NCBI RefSeq assembly: GCF_041435215.1
Contig: NZ_CP108394.1
Span: 2,914,001-2,978,000 of the forward strand
Direction: 5' to 3'
Source of the DNA: Streptomyces sp. NBC_01314
GTDB taxonomy: Bacteria; Actinomycetota; Actinomycetes; Streptomycetales; Streptomycetaceae
DNA: 64,000 nucleotides
Both the position numbers and the translations under genes were made by a program. Below, piece by piece: positions 55,923 to 64,000 of this stretch. Every line of letters starts with the position of its first letter. The first letter of the stretch is position 1. The notes below the pieces were generated by a model, which saw only the letters and a list, made by a program, of their open reading frames with translations, was not told the origin of the DNA and made no database searches.

Positions 55923-57452
55923 ATGGCAGACGACTACCTCGAACGCATCGGCAAGCTCATCCGTGACGCAAGGCAGCATCGAGGCTGGACTCAATCGCAG
56001 CTGGCGGAGGCGCTCGGCACCAGTCAGAGCGCGGTGAATCGTATCGAGCGCGGTAATCAAAACATCAGCCTTGAGATGATCGCCCGAATCGGTGAAGCCC
56101 TGGACAGTGAGATCGTCTCGCTGGGTTACGCGGGGCCGATGCATCTGCGGGTGGTCGGCGGGCGCCGGCTGTCGGGGTCGATCGACGTGAAGACCAGCAA
56201 GAACGCGTGCGTCGCGCTGCTGTGCGCCACCTTGTTGAACAGGGGGCGCACAGTGCTGCGCCGGGTGGCCCGCATCGAGGAGGTGTACCGCCTTCTGGAG
56301 GTGCTCGGCTCCATCGGCGTACGCACCCGGTGGATCAACGGCGGTGTCGACCTGGAGATCGTGCCGCCGGCCGAACTGAACCTCGACGCGATCGACGAGG
56401 AGGCGGCCCGCCGCACCCGCTCGATCATCATGTTCCTCGGCCCGCTGCTGCACCGCGTGGACCACTTCAAGCTGCCCTACGCGGGCGGTTGCGATCTCGG
56501 GACGCGGACCATCGAGCCGCACATGATCGCGCTGCGCCGGTTCGGCCTCGACATCACGGCCACCGAGGGGCTGTACCACGCCGAGGTGGACCGGTCCGTC
56601 ACTCCCGGCCGGCCGATCGTGCTGACCGAGCGCGGCGACACGGTGACCGAGAACGCGCTGCTCGCCGCCGCCCGCCACGACGGCGTGACCGTCATCCGCA
56701 ACGCCTCCTCGAACTACATGGTCCAGGACCTCTGCTTCTTCCTGGAGGCGCTCGGCGTACGGGTGGAGGGCATCGGCACCACCACGCTCACCGTGCACGG
56801 GGTGCCGCGCCTCGACGTGGACGTCGACTACTCGCCCTCCGAGGACCCGGTCGAGGCGATGAGCCTGCTGGCCGCCGCGGTCGTCACCGAGTCCGAACTG
56901 ACCGTGCGCCGGGTGCCGATCGAGTTCCTGGAGATCGAGCTGGCAGTCCTGGAGGAGATGGGCCTCGACCACGACCGCTCACCGGAGTACTTCGCCGACA
57001 ACGGCCGTACGCGCCTGGTCGACCTCACCGTCCGCCCCTCGAAACTCCAGGCACCGATCGACAAGATCCACCCCATGCCGTTCCCCGGCCTGAACATCGA
57101 CAACGTCCCGTTCTTCGCGGCAATCGCCGCCGCCGCGCAGGGCCAGACGCTCATCCACGACTGGGTCTACGACAACCGTGCGATCTACCTGACGGACCTC
57201 AACCGCCTCGGCGGCCGCCTCCAGTTGCTGGACCCCCACCGCGTCCTGGTCGAGGGCCCCACCCGCTGGCGCGCCGCCGAGATGATGTGCCCGCCCGCGC
57301 TGCGCCCCGCCGTCGTCGTCCTTCTGGCGATGATGGCCGCCGACGGCACGTCCGTCCTCCGCAACGTCTACGTCATCAACCGCGGCTACGAGGACCTCGC
57401 GGAGCGCCTGAACACGGTGGGGGCGCAGATCGAGATCTTCCGGGACATCTGA
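55923..57452 (+). CDS. MurA-like UDP-GlcNAc enolpyruvyltransferase fused to an XRE HTH
   Basis: The product has 509 residues. Residues about 5-60 are an XRE/Cro HTH (HRGWTQSQLAEALGTSQSAV). From about 73 the EPSP-synthase/MurA fold follows, with catalytic-type Lys93 (TSKNACVALL), an Arg-containing TRSIIMFLGPLL and Cys190 (GGCDLGTRTIEPH) at the place of the fosfomycin-targeted Cys. So the active site looks intact. MurA makes UDP-GlcNAc-enolpyruvate, the first committed step of peptidoglycan synthesis. The HTH suggests a second role as regulator. From memory, S. coelicolor has the same fusion next to acnA. Confidence 0.9.
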   Translation: MADDYLERIGKLIRDARQHRGWTQSQLAEALGTSQSAVNRIERGNQNISLEMIARIGEALDSEIVSLGYAGPMHLRVVGGRRLSGSIDVKTSKNACVALLCATLLNRGRTVLRRVARIEEVYRLLEVLGSIGVRTRWINGGVDLEIVPPAELNLDAIDEEAARRTRSIIMFLGPLLHRVDHFKLPYAGGCDLGTRTIEPHMIALRRFGLDITATEGLYHAEVDRSVTPGRPIVLTERGDTVTENALLAAARHDGVTVIRNASSNYMVQDLCFFLEALGVRVEGIGTTTLTVHGVPRLDVDVDYSPSEDPVEAMSLLAAAVVTESELTVRRVPIEFLEIELAVLEEMGLDHDRSPEYFADNGRTRLVDLTVRPSKLQAPIDKIHPMPFPGLNIDNVPFFAAIAAAAQGQTLIHDWVYDNRAIYLTDLNRLGGRLQLLDPHRVLVEGPTRWRAAEMMCPPALRPAVVVLLAMMAADGTSVLRNVYVINRGYEDLAERLNTVGAQIEIFRDI

Positions 57453-57465
57453 GCGGCGCTGGTGC

Positions 57466-57490
57466 CGTGCCCCTTGAAGCAAGGGGCACG
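57466..57490 (+). terminator. Hairpin after HTH-MurA gene
   Basis: CGTGCCCCTT-gaagc-AAGGGGCACG is a perfect 10-bp stem 13 bases after the stop. Confidence 0.8.
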
Positions 57491-58133
57491 ACACCTCAAC
57501 ATGCCAGCTGACCTGCTGATACTCACCTTCACGACCCTTCACTGATCACTGTTGTTTTTCGGCACCTTGTGCAACGCACGTGCAAGATGATCTTGAATGG
57601 TTGACAATACGTCAGAGTTGCCTGAGCATCCGTCAGCCTTCACGGAGGGTTGTCGCCAAAGTGGCCTCGCAACGTCCGATGTCGGTCGCGTCACGCCGAC
57701 CACGTCTGGTCGACCCTCGGCACCGACGCCGAAGACCCGGCAAGCCACCCCGGTAGTCGTTACGGTGCCGAGGCGGCGCCCCTTGCCGATTCGACAATGC
57801 CCTTCGGCCGTCGGCCTGAAGTCACCAGTTGGATGGGTGTTGCTTGTACTGACTCTCGCACCGCACCGCGATCACCATGAATCGACTCACGCAGCAACCC
57901 TCCGACGCTCCCCCGGGCGTTCACATAACGTTTTTCGGTATGCGAGTTTTACCCATGTCCCGCTTTGGGCGTCTTCAACAGGTAGGAGCTATTCACACTC
58001 TGCAGGGCCGAGCACTCGACTGTCCGTCTCGTGTGGCTTTACACCCGAAAACCCGTCTGATTTTAAAGACCCCAGAATCGCCCGAGTTCCAGCGGAACCC
58101 GCTCCTCCGTCGTATTCATGATCACGCTGCGCC
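57491..58133. other. Lower-GC gene-free stretch at the edge of the mobile region
   Basis: About 640 bases with clearly lower GC and T tracts (TTGTTTTTCGG near 57550, ACGTTTTTCGG near 57930, GATTTTAAAGACC near 58055). Short frames here have no family resemblance. It probably marks imported or decayed DNA next to the IS relics. Confidence 0.5.
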
Positions 58134-58292
58134 GTGAACGAGCGCAAGCCGTACCCCAGCGACCTGTCCGACGCCCGATGGGCCCTGATTGAGCCGACAT
58201 TGACGGCCTAGAGAACGGCCCGCCTCGAACGCCGCCCGACGGGGCAGCCGGCCAAAGTTGAACAGCGCGACGTATTCGACGCACCCCTCTAT
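58134..58292 (+). pseudogene. IS5-family transposase N-terminal relic
   Basis: The GTG frame reads VNERKPYPSDLSDARWALIE then PTLTA, a TAG stop where the family has Trp, and continues RTARLERRPTGQPAKVEQRD and VFDAPLY. This matches the N-terminus of IS5-type transposases common in Streptomyces. The IS630 element then cuts it off at a TA. Confidence 0.8.
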
Positions 58293-59398
58293 TGATCAGA
58301 AACTCAAGGGTTTTCTTCGAGGGTGTAGCGGACGTGGGGCCGCCGAAGTAGCCGCGGACGATGTGGGGCTGGCGCTGGCGGCGGTGGAAGAACCTTCGGG
58401 TCTCGGCTGCGAGTCGGGCCTGGCCGCGGGCCCTGCTGCTCATGGGCAGGCTGCGTTTGAGGTCGGCGTTGACGAGTTCGTCGGGGTTCAGTTCGGGCGA
58501 GTACGAGGGCAGGAAGTGCAGCTCGATCCTGTCGGCGTGGTCGGCCAGCCATGTGCGGACCGCGCGGGAGCGGTGTGCGGAGTGACCGTCCACCACGAGG
58601 TGGATCTTGCGGTCGAAGTGGCCGATGAGCCGGTCGAGGAAGCGGCACATGACCTTCGCGTCGAAGGTCTCGGTGAACACCATGAAGTGCATCCGGCCCC
58701 TCGTGCTGATCGCGGACATCGCATTCACGGAGAACCGGTTGCCGGTGCGGCGCACGACGGGGGTACGGCCCTTCTCGCCCCAGGTGCGACCGGTGACCTG
58801 ATCGGAACGGATACCGACCTGGTCGGCGAACAGCACCTCACCGTTCCCGGCCCTCGCCGTCGCCCGGATCGCCGGCCATGTCACCTCCAGCCAGGTCCGC
58901 ACCGCCTCCGGGTTCTGCCCGACCGCGCGCTTGTCGGGCCGCTGGAACGACAGTCCCCAGCGCCGCAGGTACTTGCCCACCCCGGGCTCGGTCATCCGCA
59001 CCCGATACAGCTTCGCGATCAGCTCACCCACCTGGCCACGCGTCCACAACTGACCACGAAGACCCAGGTCACACGGCAGATGATCCAAAATCGCCTGCCG
59101 CACCGCCGCCTGCTCGACCCCGGACAGCACCTGATGCTCACCCACGCGCCGCCCACGCGGACGCGCCCTCAGCGCCTCACGCCCACCGGCCTGCCACTTC
59201 GCCCACCAGCCGTCCACCGCCTTGAGCGAGACCTTGAACACCGCCGCGACATCCTCGCGGCCCCGGCCCTCCACCAGCGCGGCCACCGCCCGCAGCCGCA
59301 ACGCTTCCTGCGCCGACGGCGACAACTGCCGTGCGTCCCCCACCAGTTCACTCACGCAGCATTCAACAACCCAGAACGCTTACCGTTTCGGATCAATA
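58290..59398 (-). mobile_element. IS630-family insertion sequence
   Basis: The ends are inverted: TATTGATCAGAAAC at 58290-58303 and GTTTCGGATCAATA at 59385-59398 (one mismatch, M in TATTGATCMGAAAC). Both termini begin with TA, in keeping with TA target duplication by the IS630/Tc1 group. The element is about 1.1 kb and carries one transposase gene. Confidence 0.8.
58304..59355 (-). pseudogene. IS630-family transposase, frameshifted near its end
   Basis: A GTG start (VSELVGDARQLSPSAQEALR). An N-terminal HTH region precedes the DDE domain: FADQVGIRSDQ (first Asp), LVVDGHSAHRS (second Asp) and SPELNPDELVNADLKR (Glu). Near 58345 the frame should read RGYFGRPHVRYTLEENP then stop at 58304, right at the IS end. 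A one-base deletion instead shifts it into GGPTSATPSKK, and the frame runs past the IS end to 58063. Catalytic residues are upstream of the shift, so activity is uncertain rather than excluded. Confidence 0.8.
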
Positions 59399-59600
59399 AC
59401 ACGACTGATCCACAAGGCGGAGTCGCACACCACGGTCTCGAAGCCTGCGTCCTCGTAGGGCAGGTGCTCGATGTCCCCGGTGGTGAAGAGGGCATGGTCG
59501 GCCAGTCCGACAGACACGGCGTCGGCGCGTAGTCGATGCCGTCCGCTCTCGCCGCGTAGGCGTCGGTAGGCAGGACTGCGGTGGTACCGCGACCCGAGGA
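59399..59600 (-). pseudogene. Class I SAM methyltransferase fragment
   Basis: The minus strand reads DAVSVGLADHALFTTGDIEH then LPYEDAGFETVVCDSALW, a typical motif II-III region of small-molecule methyltransferases. Upstream GIDYAP, the end of motif I strand beta-2, is in another frame. The fragment ends at the IS630 terminus, so it was truncated there and has at least one frameshift. Confidence 0.6.
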
Positions 59601-59643
59601 AACGCTGGTCAAGGCCCCACGGCCTGAGCTCCTGTCGAGACGA

Positions 59644-60960
59644 TCATGTTGCCGGGCCGGGTCCGGTGCTGTCCGTTCCTCCGTTTCCGTCTGTGCCCTC
59701 TGGTCGCGGGGGTGTGGCAGTCCGTAGCCGGTCGAGCCGGGCCACGACCGGTCCCGCCGTGACGCCGTGCAGCACGACCGAGGCCAGTACGGTGAACGTC
59801 ACCACCGCCCACAGTTCCCGCTCCGGCACCGGGAAGTCATGCTGTCCCAGTGCGTAGGCGAGGTAGTACAACGAACCGATGCCGCGGATGCCGTAGCCGG
59901 CGATCACCCAGCGCTCCCGATCCTTCGGACGGCCCCCGAGCAGCCCTGCCCATCCGGACAGCGGCCGGATCACCACCAGCAGTACCAGCGCGGTGACGGC
60001 TCCCTGCCAGGTCAGGGAGGCGAGGCCGCCCAGTGCGATGAAGGCGCCCAGCAGAAACAGCACCGCCGCGGTGAACAGGCGCTCGATCTGCTCCACGAAG
60101 TCGTGCAGGACGTTGTGGAAGCCGTGGGCGCGCTCGGCCGCCCGGATGGCGCACGCGGTCGTGAACACCGCGAGGAACCCGTAGCCTCCCGCCAGCTCGG
60201 TCACCCCGTACGACAAGAACGTGGCGCCCAGCGCGACGAAGCCCTCGCGGTGTTCGGACAGCCGCAGGACGGGCGAGCGGGTAAGGAAGAACAGCCAGCC
60301 CAGCAGCCGGCCGACCAGCAGCCCGCACAGCACCCCGACCGTGCACTTGAACGCGACGTCCTCCAGCGCCCACGCGCCGACCCAGTCGGCCGACCAGCCG
60401 CTGCCCGCTGCGGCGGCCAGCGCCACAGCCGCGTATGTCAACGGGAAGGCGAGCCCGTCGTTGAGGCCCGCCTCGCTGGTGAGAGCGAACCGCACCTCGT
60501 CCTCATCGTGCGGGTCCTCCGTGGGCTCCCCCACCCGCACCTCCGAGGCGAGCACCGGATCGGTCGGCGCCAGCACCGCCGCCAGCAGCAGGGAGGCGGC
60601 CGGCGGCCAGTCCAGCAGCCACCACGCCACGAGAGCCGTGCCCACGACGGTCAACGGCATCGTGACGCCCAGCAACCGCCAGGTCGTGGCCCAACGACGT
60701 CGGCCGACAGGCCGGTTGAGCGCCAGCCCGGCGCCCATCAGCGCGATGATCACGCAGATCTCGGTGACGTGCTCCGCCAGCAGCCGGTCATCCACCGGAT
60801 CGATCACCGGCAGCTGCAGCGGCAGTAGATACACACCGATGCCGCCCACCAGGAACACCAGCGGCAGCGACAACGGCCGTCCAGCCACCAACCGCGGCAG
60901 CACCGCCGCCAGCAGCGCTCCCACCCCCAACCACGCGAATACCCCATCGGCGATCGTCAC
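59644..60960 (-). CDS. CPA1-family cation/proton antiporter
   Basis: A GTG start (VTIADGVFAWLGVGALLA) is taken where membrane sequence begins; 438 residues with about 12 helices. Further in-frame sequence upstream is Arg/Ser-rich and unlike a transporter. The antiporter core is seen in LAAVLAPTDPVLASEVRVGE and TSEAGLNDGLAFPLTY, whose Asp pair binds the cation and proton. It would exchange Na+ or K+ for H+. A Thr/Gly-rich tail ends the protein. The ribosome site is weak. Confidence 0.85.
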   Translation of the reverse strand: MTIADGVFAWLGVGALLAAVLPRLVAGRPLSLPLVFLVGGIGVYLLPLQLPVIDPVDDRLLAEHVTEICVIIALMGAGLALNRPVGRRRWATTWRLLGVTMPLTVVGTALVAWWLLDWPPAASLLLAAVLAPTDPVLASEVRVGEPTEDPHDEDEVRFALTSEAGLNDGLAFPLTYAAVALAAAAGSGWSADWVGAWALEDVAFKCTVGVLCGLLVGRLLGWLFFLTRSPVLRLSEHREGFVALGATFLSYGVTELAGGYGFLAVFTTACAIRAAERAHGFHNVLHDFVEQIERLFTAAVLFLLGAFIALGGLASLTWQGAVTALVLLVVIRPLSGWAGLLGGRPKDRERWVIAGYGIRGIGSLYYLAYALGQHDFPVPERELWAVVTFTVLASVVLHGVTAGPVVARLDRLRTATPPRPEGTDGNGGTDSTGPGPAT

Positions 60961-61419
60961 TACGCTGCGCCCGTCCTTCCGCCACGCCACCGAACGAACC
61001 CGCGCGCCGCACGAAACCGCGGCCTGCTTCGCTCCCGATCCCACGCCCGTAGAAGGCCGACGCGACATCGGCCCCGCCCCGCGTACCCAATTCATCAACA
61101 CGGCACTACGGAACGGACCATGCATACATAACGCCGCATTTCACCAGAGAAACGCCCACGCGGCTGGTGTGTGAAGGAGCGACTGCCGCCCCGGGCGTGG
61201 TCGGGTCCCAGAGATCATTGCTGTTTCCGGCCGCGGACCACACAGGAGAGCCATGAGACGGGACAACCCTGCAACGGTCCGGAGGGAGGGGCCGCAGGCC
61301 GAACCCGGACAGAGCTACGGTCCCTCTCGCCTGACCGCGTCCGAGCGGTCAGCGAGAATGCCGAGAGCGGCCCACGAGCCGACGCGCGAGCGGCTGCCGG
61401 CTTGGCGGAAGCCCTTCAC
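60961..61419. other. Region upstream of antiporter, no confident gene
   Basis: A plus-strand ATG at 61253 has a good GGAGAG site and opens a long Arg-rich frame, but codon use is poor. It may be the original start of the decayed SRPBCC gene that follows. Otherwise only the antiporter promoter is expected here. Confidence 0.35.
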
Positions 61420-61668
61420 CGGCTTCCGGCCGACGATCGTGGTGATCTCGGCACGGCGCCGGTCGGTGAGACCGAGACCCATGCACGTCACCTACACCTT
61501 CGAACCCCACTCGGACGGCACCGCCGCCCCGCATCCACGTCCGCGGCGGCGAGGCCGGGCTTCTAGCGTCTCGCCGCCCCGCTCCTGGCCCGCCAGGTCC
61601 GCGCCAACTCGCCAACTTCGCCAAGGACCTGCGCGACCTCGAAGCCAAGCTCGTCGAACAGGGGTGAG
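61420..61668 (+). pseudogene. Decayed SRPBCC-family gene
   Basis: Protein-like pieces occur in successive frames: HVTYTFEPHSDGT (near 61485), RIHVRGGEAG (61530), RLAAPLLARQVRAN (61566) and ANFAKDLRDLEAKLVEQG followed by TGA at 61666-61668. In order they give the C-terminal half of an SRPBCC protein, so at least three indels have occurred. Confidence 0.65.
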
Positions 61669-61750
61669 CCCAGGCATGCGTTGCCGTGCGGGCTTGGAGG
61701 GAGCCGGGTCTGCCACATCGACCGCCGGGTCCGCGCGGCGTCCCGTCATC

Positions 61751-61936
61751 TCACCCGTCGTGCCCGCCGCGCGCTCTTGCGACCACTCCGGCAGCCGCAA
61801 GACACAGGATGCCGAGAAGCAGAACGGGAAGACCGGGCCCAGGCAGCACCCACATCACCGCGCCGCAGAGAGTGAGCGACACACCGGCGGCCGCAAGCGG
61901 ACGTACGGCTGTGCGCCTGGTGAAGGGACCGAACAT
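61751..61936 (-). CDS. PGPGW-type small membrane protein
   Basis: The ATG at 61936 has GGAG seven bases upstream; 61 residues (MFGPFTRRTAVRPLAAAG). Two hydrophobic helices are joined by VLPGPGLPVLLLGIL, the core of the PGPGW family of putative transmembrane proteins (the Trp is replaced by Leu here). Function unknown. Confidence 0.65.
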   Translation of the reverse strand: MFGPFTRRTAVRPLAAAGVSLTLCGAVMWVLPGPGLPVLLLGILCLAAAGVVARARGGHDG

Positions 61937-62059
61937 GAAGCGACTCCAGCAAAACGGGGGGCCGGTGCACCCAGGAGGACCGTACCCACACACGGCGGGT
62001 CGGCCACCCCGGACCGGGCGACGGCCCTGTCGGGTGTCGCCTCCTCTGACGCAACGCAG

Positions 62060-62084
62060 CGCCCCGGAGGAACTCCGGGGCGCC
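62060..62084. terminator. Hairpin after lactonase-fold gene
   Basis: GCGCCCCGGAG-gaa-CTCCGGGGCGC is a perfect 11-bp stem, 24 bases past the stop of the minus-strand gene. Confidence 0.8.
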
Positions 62085-62107
62085 GCACCGCGGTGGCCGC
62101 CTTCCCT

Positions 62108-63322
62108 TTACACCGCGGCGATGCCCTCCATGCCGGACTCGGCGAAGGCGGGTAGTCCCGTCGCGGTCGTGACCTTGGTGAGGGAGCCGTTCCTGCCGAC
62201 GCGGAAGCCGTCGACCGTGCCGGAGACGGCGTTCTGCACGTACAGGAACTTCTCGTCCTCGGTCACGGCCAGGTCGATGACGCCCTGGGACAGGGCCGAC
62301 GGCGGCGTCGCCACGCCGACGTCGTTGGTGAGCGCGAGGCGACCGCGCTTGTCCATGCGGTAGCCGCTGACCGTGGAGTTGCCGGTGTTGCCCCCATAGA
62401 AGAAGTCACCGGCACGCTCCAGCCAGCACAGCGTCTCCTGGCCGTTGGCCAGCGGCCTCTGTACGACCTTCAGTGTGCCGTCGGCACGCACCTTGTACGT
62501 ACTGACCGTCGACTTCTCCGCCTCGGCCACCAGCATCCGGCCGCCCTGGTCGAAGGTGATGGCGAACGGCACCCCACCGGCGGAGTCGTTGACGACCGGC
62601 CGCCGCGCAGGGCGCCCGTCAGGCCGCAAGGGGAAGACCTCGACGGTGTTCGCGGACTTGGTGGTGACGACGAGCGCACGACCGTCCGGGGTGAACGCGA
62701 CCTGGCCGGGCGAGCTACTGAACAGCGGCACCTTCTCGTTGTCCAGCCCGAGGGAGCGCTGCGAACCCCGCAGCGGCTTCAGCCCGTCGGCGGTGATCCG
62801 GAAGCCCTGGACATTTCCCTCTCCGCCCGCGTTCATGACGTACGCCAGTTGGCCGGAGACGGCGATCGACGCCGGGAAGTCGCCCCCGGAAGCCACCATC
62901 TGCCGGTCCGTCAGCTTCTGGCCCTCGACCCGGAACGAGGTCACCGTGCCGCTGCCCGCATTGACCGCCAGCAGCCGCCCCGACCGGTCGTCGTAGACGA
63001 GCGAGCCCTGGGAGGCGAGGGAGTCGGTCGGCGCGTCGATCTGGTCGCCGCCCTTGCCTCCGGTGGCGTATCGGCCCGCGGCGGTCAGCGTGCCGTCGTC
63101 GCCGCGCTTGAAGACGTGGATGGTGTTGCCGTCGAGTTCGTTGCCCTGCACGAACACGGCGTGATCGGCGCCGGCTTCCCCCGACCCCGCGTACCGGCGG
63201 CCGGTCTCCCCCGCCGAGGCGACGGTCACCGTGGCTACCGCCGCCGCCGCGGCGAGGACCGCGGCTGCACCGACGGTCAGCCGAACCTGTAGCGAGGACC
63301 TGCGCCTGGTGTGCCTGCTCAT
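62108..63322 (-). CDS. Secreted beta-propeller protein, lactonase-like
   Basis: The ATG at 63322 has GAGGAG seven bases upstream; 404 residues. An N-terminal signal (LTVGAAAVLAAAAAVATVTV ending ASA) precedes a seven-bladed propeller of the 6-phosphogluconolactonase type (PF10282-like), with repeated blades such as NTIHVFKRGDDGTLTAAGRY, NTVEVFPLRPDGRP and STVSGYRMDKRGRLALTND. Export makes a role in the pentose phosphate pathway unlikely; no catalytic assignment is possible. Confidence 0.8.
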   Translation of the reverse strand: MSRHTRRRSSLQVRLTVGAAAVLAAAAAVATVTVASAGETGRRYAGSGEAGADHAVFVQGNELDGNTIHVFKRGDDGTLTAAGRYATGGKGGDQIDAPTDSLASQGSLVYDDRSGRLLAVNAGSGTVTSFRVEGQKLTDRQMVASGGDFPASIAVSGQLAYVMNAGGEGNVQGFRITADGLKPLRGSQRSLGLDNEKVPLFSSSPGQVAFTPDGRALVVTTKSANTVEVFPLRPDGRPARRPVVNDSAGGVPFAITFDQGGRMLVAEAEKSTVSTYKVRADGTLKVVQRPLANGQETLCWLERAGDFFYGGNTGNSTVSGYRMDKRGRLALTNDVGVATPPSALSQGVIDLAVTEDEKFLYVQNAVSGTVDGFRVGRNGSLTKVTTATGLPAFAESGMEGIAAV

Positions 63323-63656
63323 ACGTCGCTCCTCAGACCCCTCCGCCACCCCGAACGGTGGTGGGCGGAGCCAGAGTTGCTGACGAGAGGCCTGTGGCTG
63401 AAGGGATTCCGACTCCGCGTCAGGTTCTCGTAATAACCCTGACGACTACGTGACGACCACTGCGGCCCATCGGGGCACCGCAGAGGCTCCGGCGCTGACG
63501 GTCACGCCCCTGGCGCCCCCCGTTTTGCGCTGTGCAATTATCTAGTGGGGGCCCATCCGGCGGCTCACCGCCCGGTGCCCAGGAGTGACGACGGCAGAAT
63601 ATCGAGGCGCAGGTCGGTGTGTCGGCCACCGGAACGCCGGACAGTAAGCCCCGCAT
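63323..63656. other. Region without a confident gene
   Basis: About 330 bases upstream of the propeller gene. It presumably contains that gene's promoter. An AT-rich patch near 63530 (GTGCAATTATCTAG) stands out. No repeat or hairpin of note was found. Confidence 0.4.
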
Positions 63657-63893
63657 GTGCGGCTGCCGTCGGCCCGGCCCGTCACCGCCCCGTCCGCCTG
63701 CCAGGACCTGACCCTGCCGGCGCCGGCTGGGGACGCGAGCCCTGTTACGGAAGACACGTTCCTGGGGTTCGGCCGCACCGCGGCCCTGGCCATGCTTGCG
63801 GTGGCGGTCGTCGTCATCGTGGGCGCGGGTGTCCTCACCGTGCGCACGCTCCGCGGAACCCGGACGGCGAAGGAGGAAAGGGCCACCGTGTGA
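63657..63893 (+). CDS. Small membrane protein, start uncertain
   Basis: A GTG start gives 78 residues. The C-terminal part is coding-like: TEDTFLGFGRTAALAMLAVA then a Val-rich membrane helix and a basic tail RTLRGTRTAKEERATV. The N-terminal 28 residues have no clear structure and a ribosome site is lacking, so the true start may be further in. Family not recognised. Confidence 0.4.
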   Translation: MRLPSARPVTAPSACQDLTLPAPAGDASPVTEDTFLGFGRTAALAMLAVAVVVIVGAGVLTVRTLRGTRTAKEERATV

Positions 63894-63940
63894 CACCGGC
63901 GCACACCGAGCGAACCGACTCCAGGCGACCGGATAGGAGA

Positions 63941-63966
63941 GGCCCGGCCCGGCGAACAGCCGGGCC
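63941..63966. terminator. Hairpin after small membrane protein gene
   Basis: GGCCCGGC and GCCGGGCC pair across a 10-base loop, 47 bases past the stop. Confidence 0.5.
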
Positions 63967-64000
63967 GGTGCCCAGCCGTGCAGTCGGTACCGCTCCACGG

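Noticed and set aside
61253..62155. A 300-residue plus-strand frame with a good ribosome binding site
   Set aside because: After the first stretch it runs through the frameshifted SRPBCC relic and antisense to the PGPGW gene; codon use is not coding-like.

Overview
The window is high-GC DNA with strong G/C at third codon positions, frequent GTG/TTG starts and purine-rich ribosome binding sites. The gene order is typical of a Streptomyces core chromosome: hemQ-hemG-hemE, fadA-fadB, dxs, a xylFGH-rok7B7-ngcEFG block, acnA and a MurA-like protein with an HTH. The block 34.4-43.0 kb matches, from memory, the S. coelicolor arrangement around SCO6005-SCO6013. I see no tRNA, rRNA or CRISPR array.

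Region by region. 0-8.3 kb: an edge-truncated ABC ATPase, a PTH2-type peptidyl-tRNA hydrolase, then a locus with three DUF4142 paralogues, a DUF692/MNIO iron enzyme carrying a DUF2063-like C-terminal domain, a small membrane protein and a TIGR04222-type membrane protein, followed by a secreted TAP-like peptidase. 8.4-16.7 kb: coproporphyrin-dependent haem genes (hemQ, hemG, hemE) with DUF4349, CoA-disulfide-reductase-like, rhomboid and DUF3000 genes between them. 17-30 kb: an orphan LuxR-type regulator, RNase D, a sugar ABC importer divergent from a beta-mannosidase and a LacI repressor with two matching operators, then the fatty-acid oxidation pair fadA-fadB and a YacP-like NYN protein. 30-43 kb: an amino-acid permease, dxs, the xylose-type importer xylFGH, the ROK regulator and the ngcEFG importer for N-acetylglucosamine/diacetylchitobiose, which has a DasR-like site upstream.

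43-64 kb is more mosaic. A secreted GH92 glycosidase gene has been broken by a serine-recombinase insertion plus deletions. Next come a cellulose-type AA10 LPMO with a perfect CebR box, an OmpR-type two-component system, aconitase with an iron-box-like site, a VOC protein, a DUF4236 protein and an HTH-MurA fusion. The acnA/VOC intergenic region and the HTH-MurA promoter share the operator ATCTC-N6-GAGATAAC. From 57.5 kb onward there is lower-GC, decayed DNA: an IS5-type relic, a frameshifted IS630 element and methyltransferase and SRPBCC pseudogenes, plus a CPA1 antiporter, a PGPGW mini-protein and a lactonase-fold lipid-free secreted protein.

Functional theme: many genes serve polysaccharide foraging (mannoside, chitin and xylose uptake, cellulose LPMO, GH92), each with a recognisable operator. 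Two of the three sugar importers have no ATPase of their own, as expected if they share MsiK. A dispersed intergenic repeat (core GGGGCGCGGGGAACTGCGCG, with a longer hairpin-containing form) occurs six times. In both the ngc and xyl operons it sits between the binding-protein gene and the downstream transport genes.
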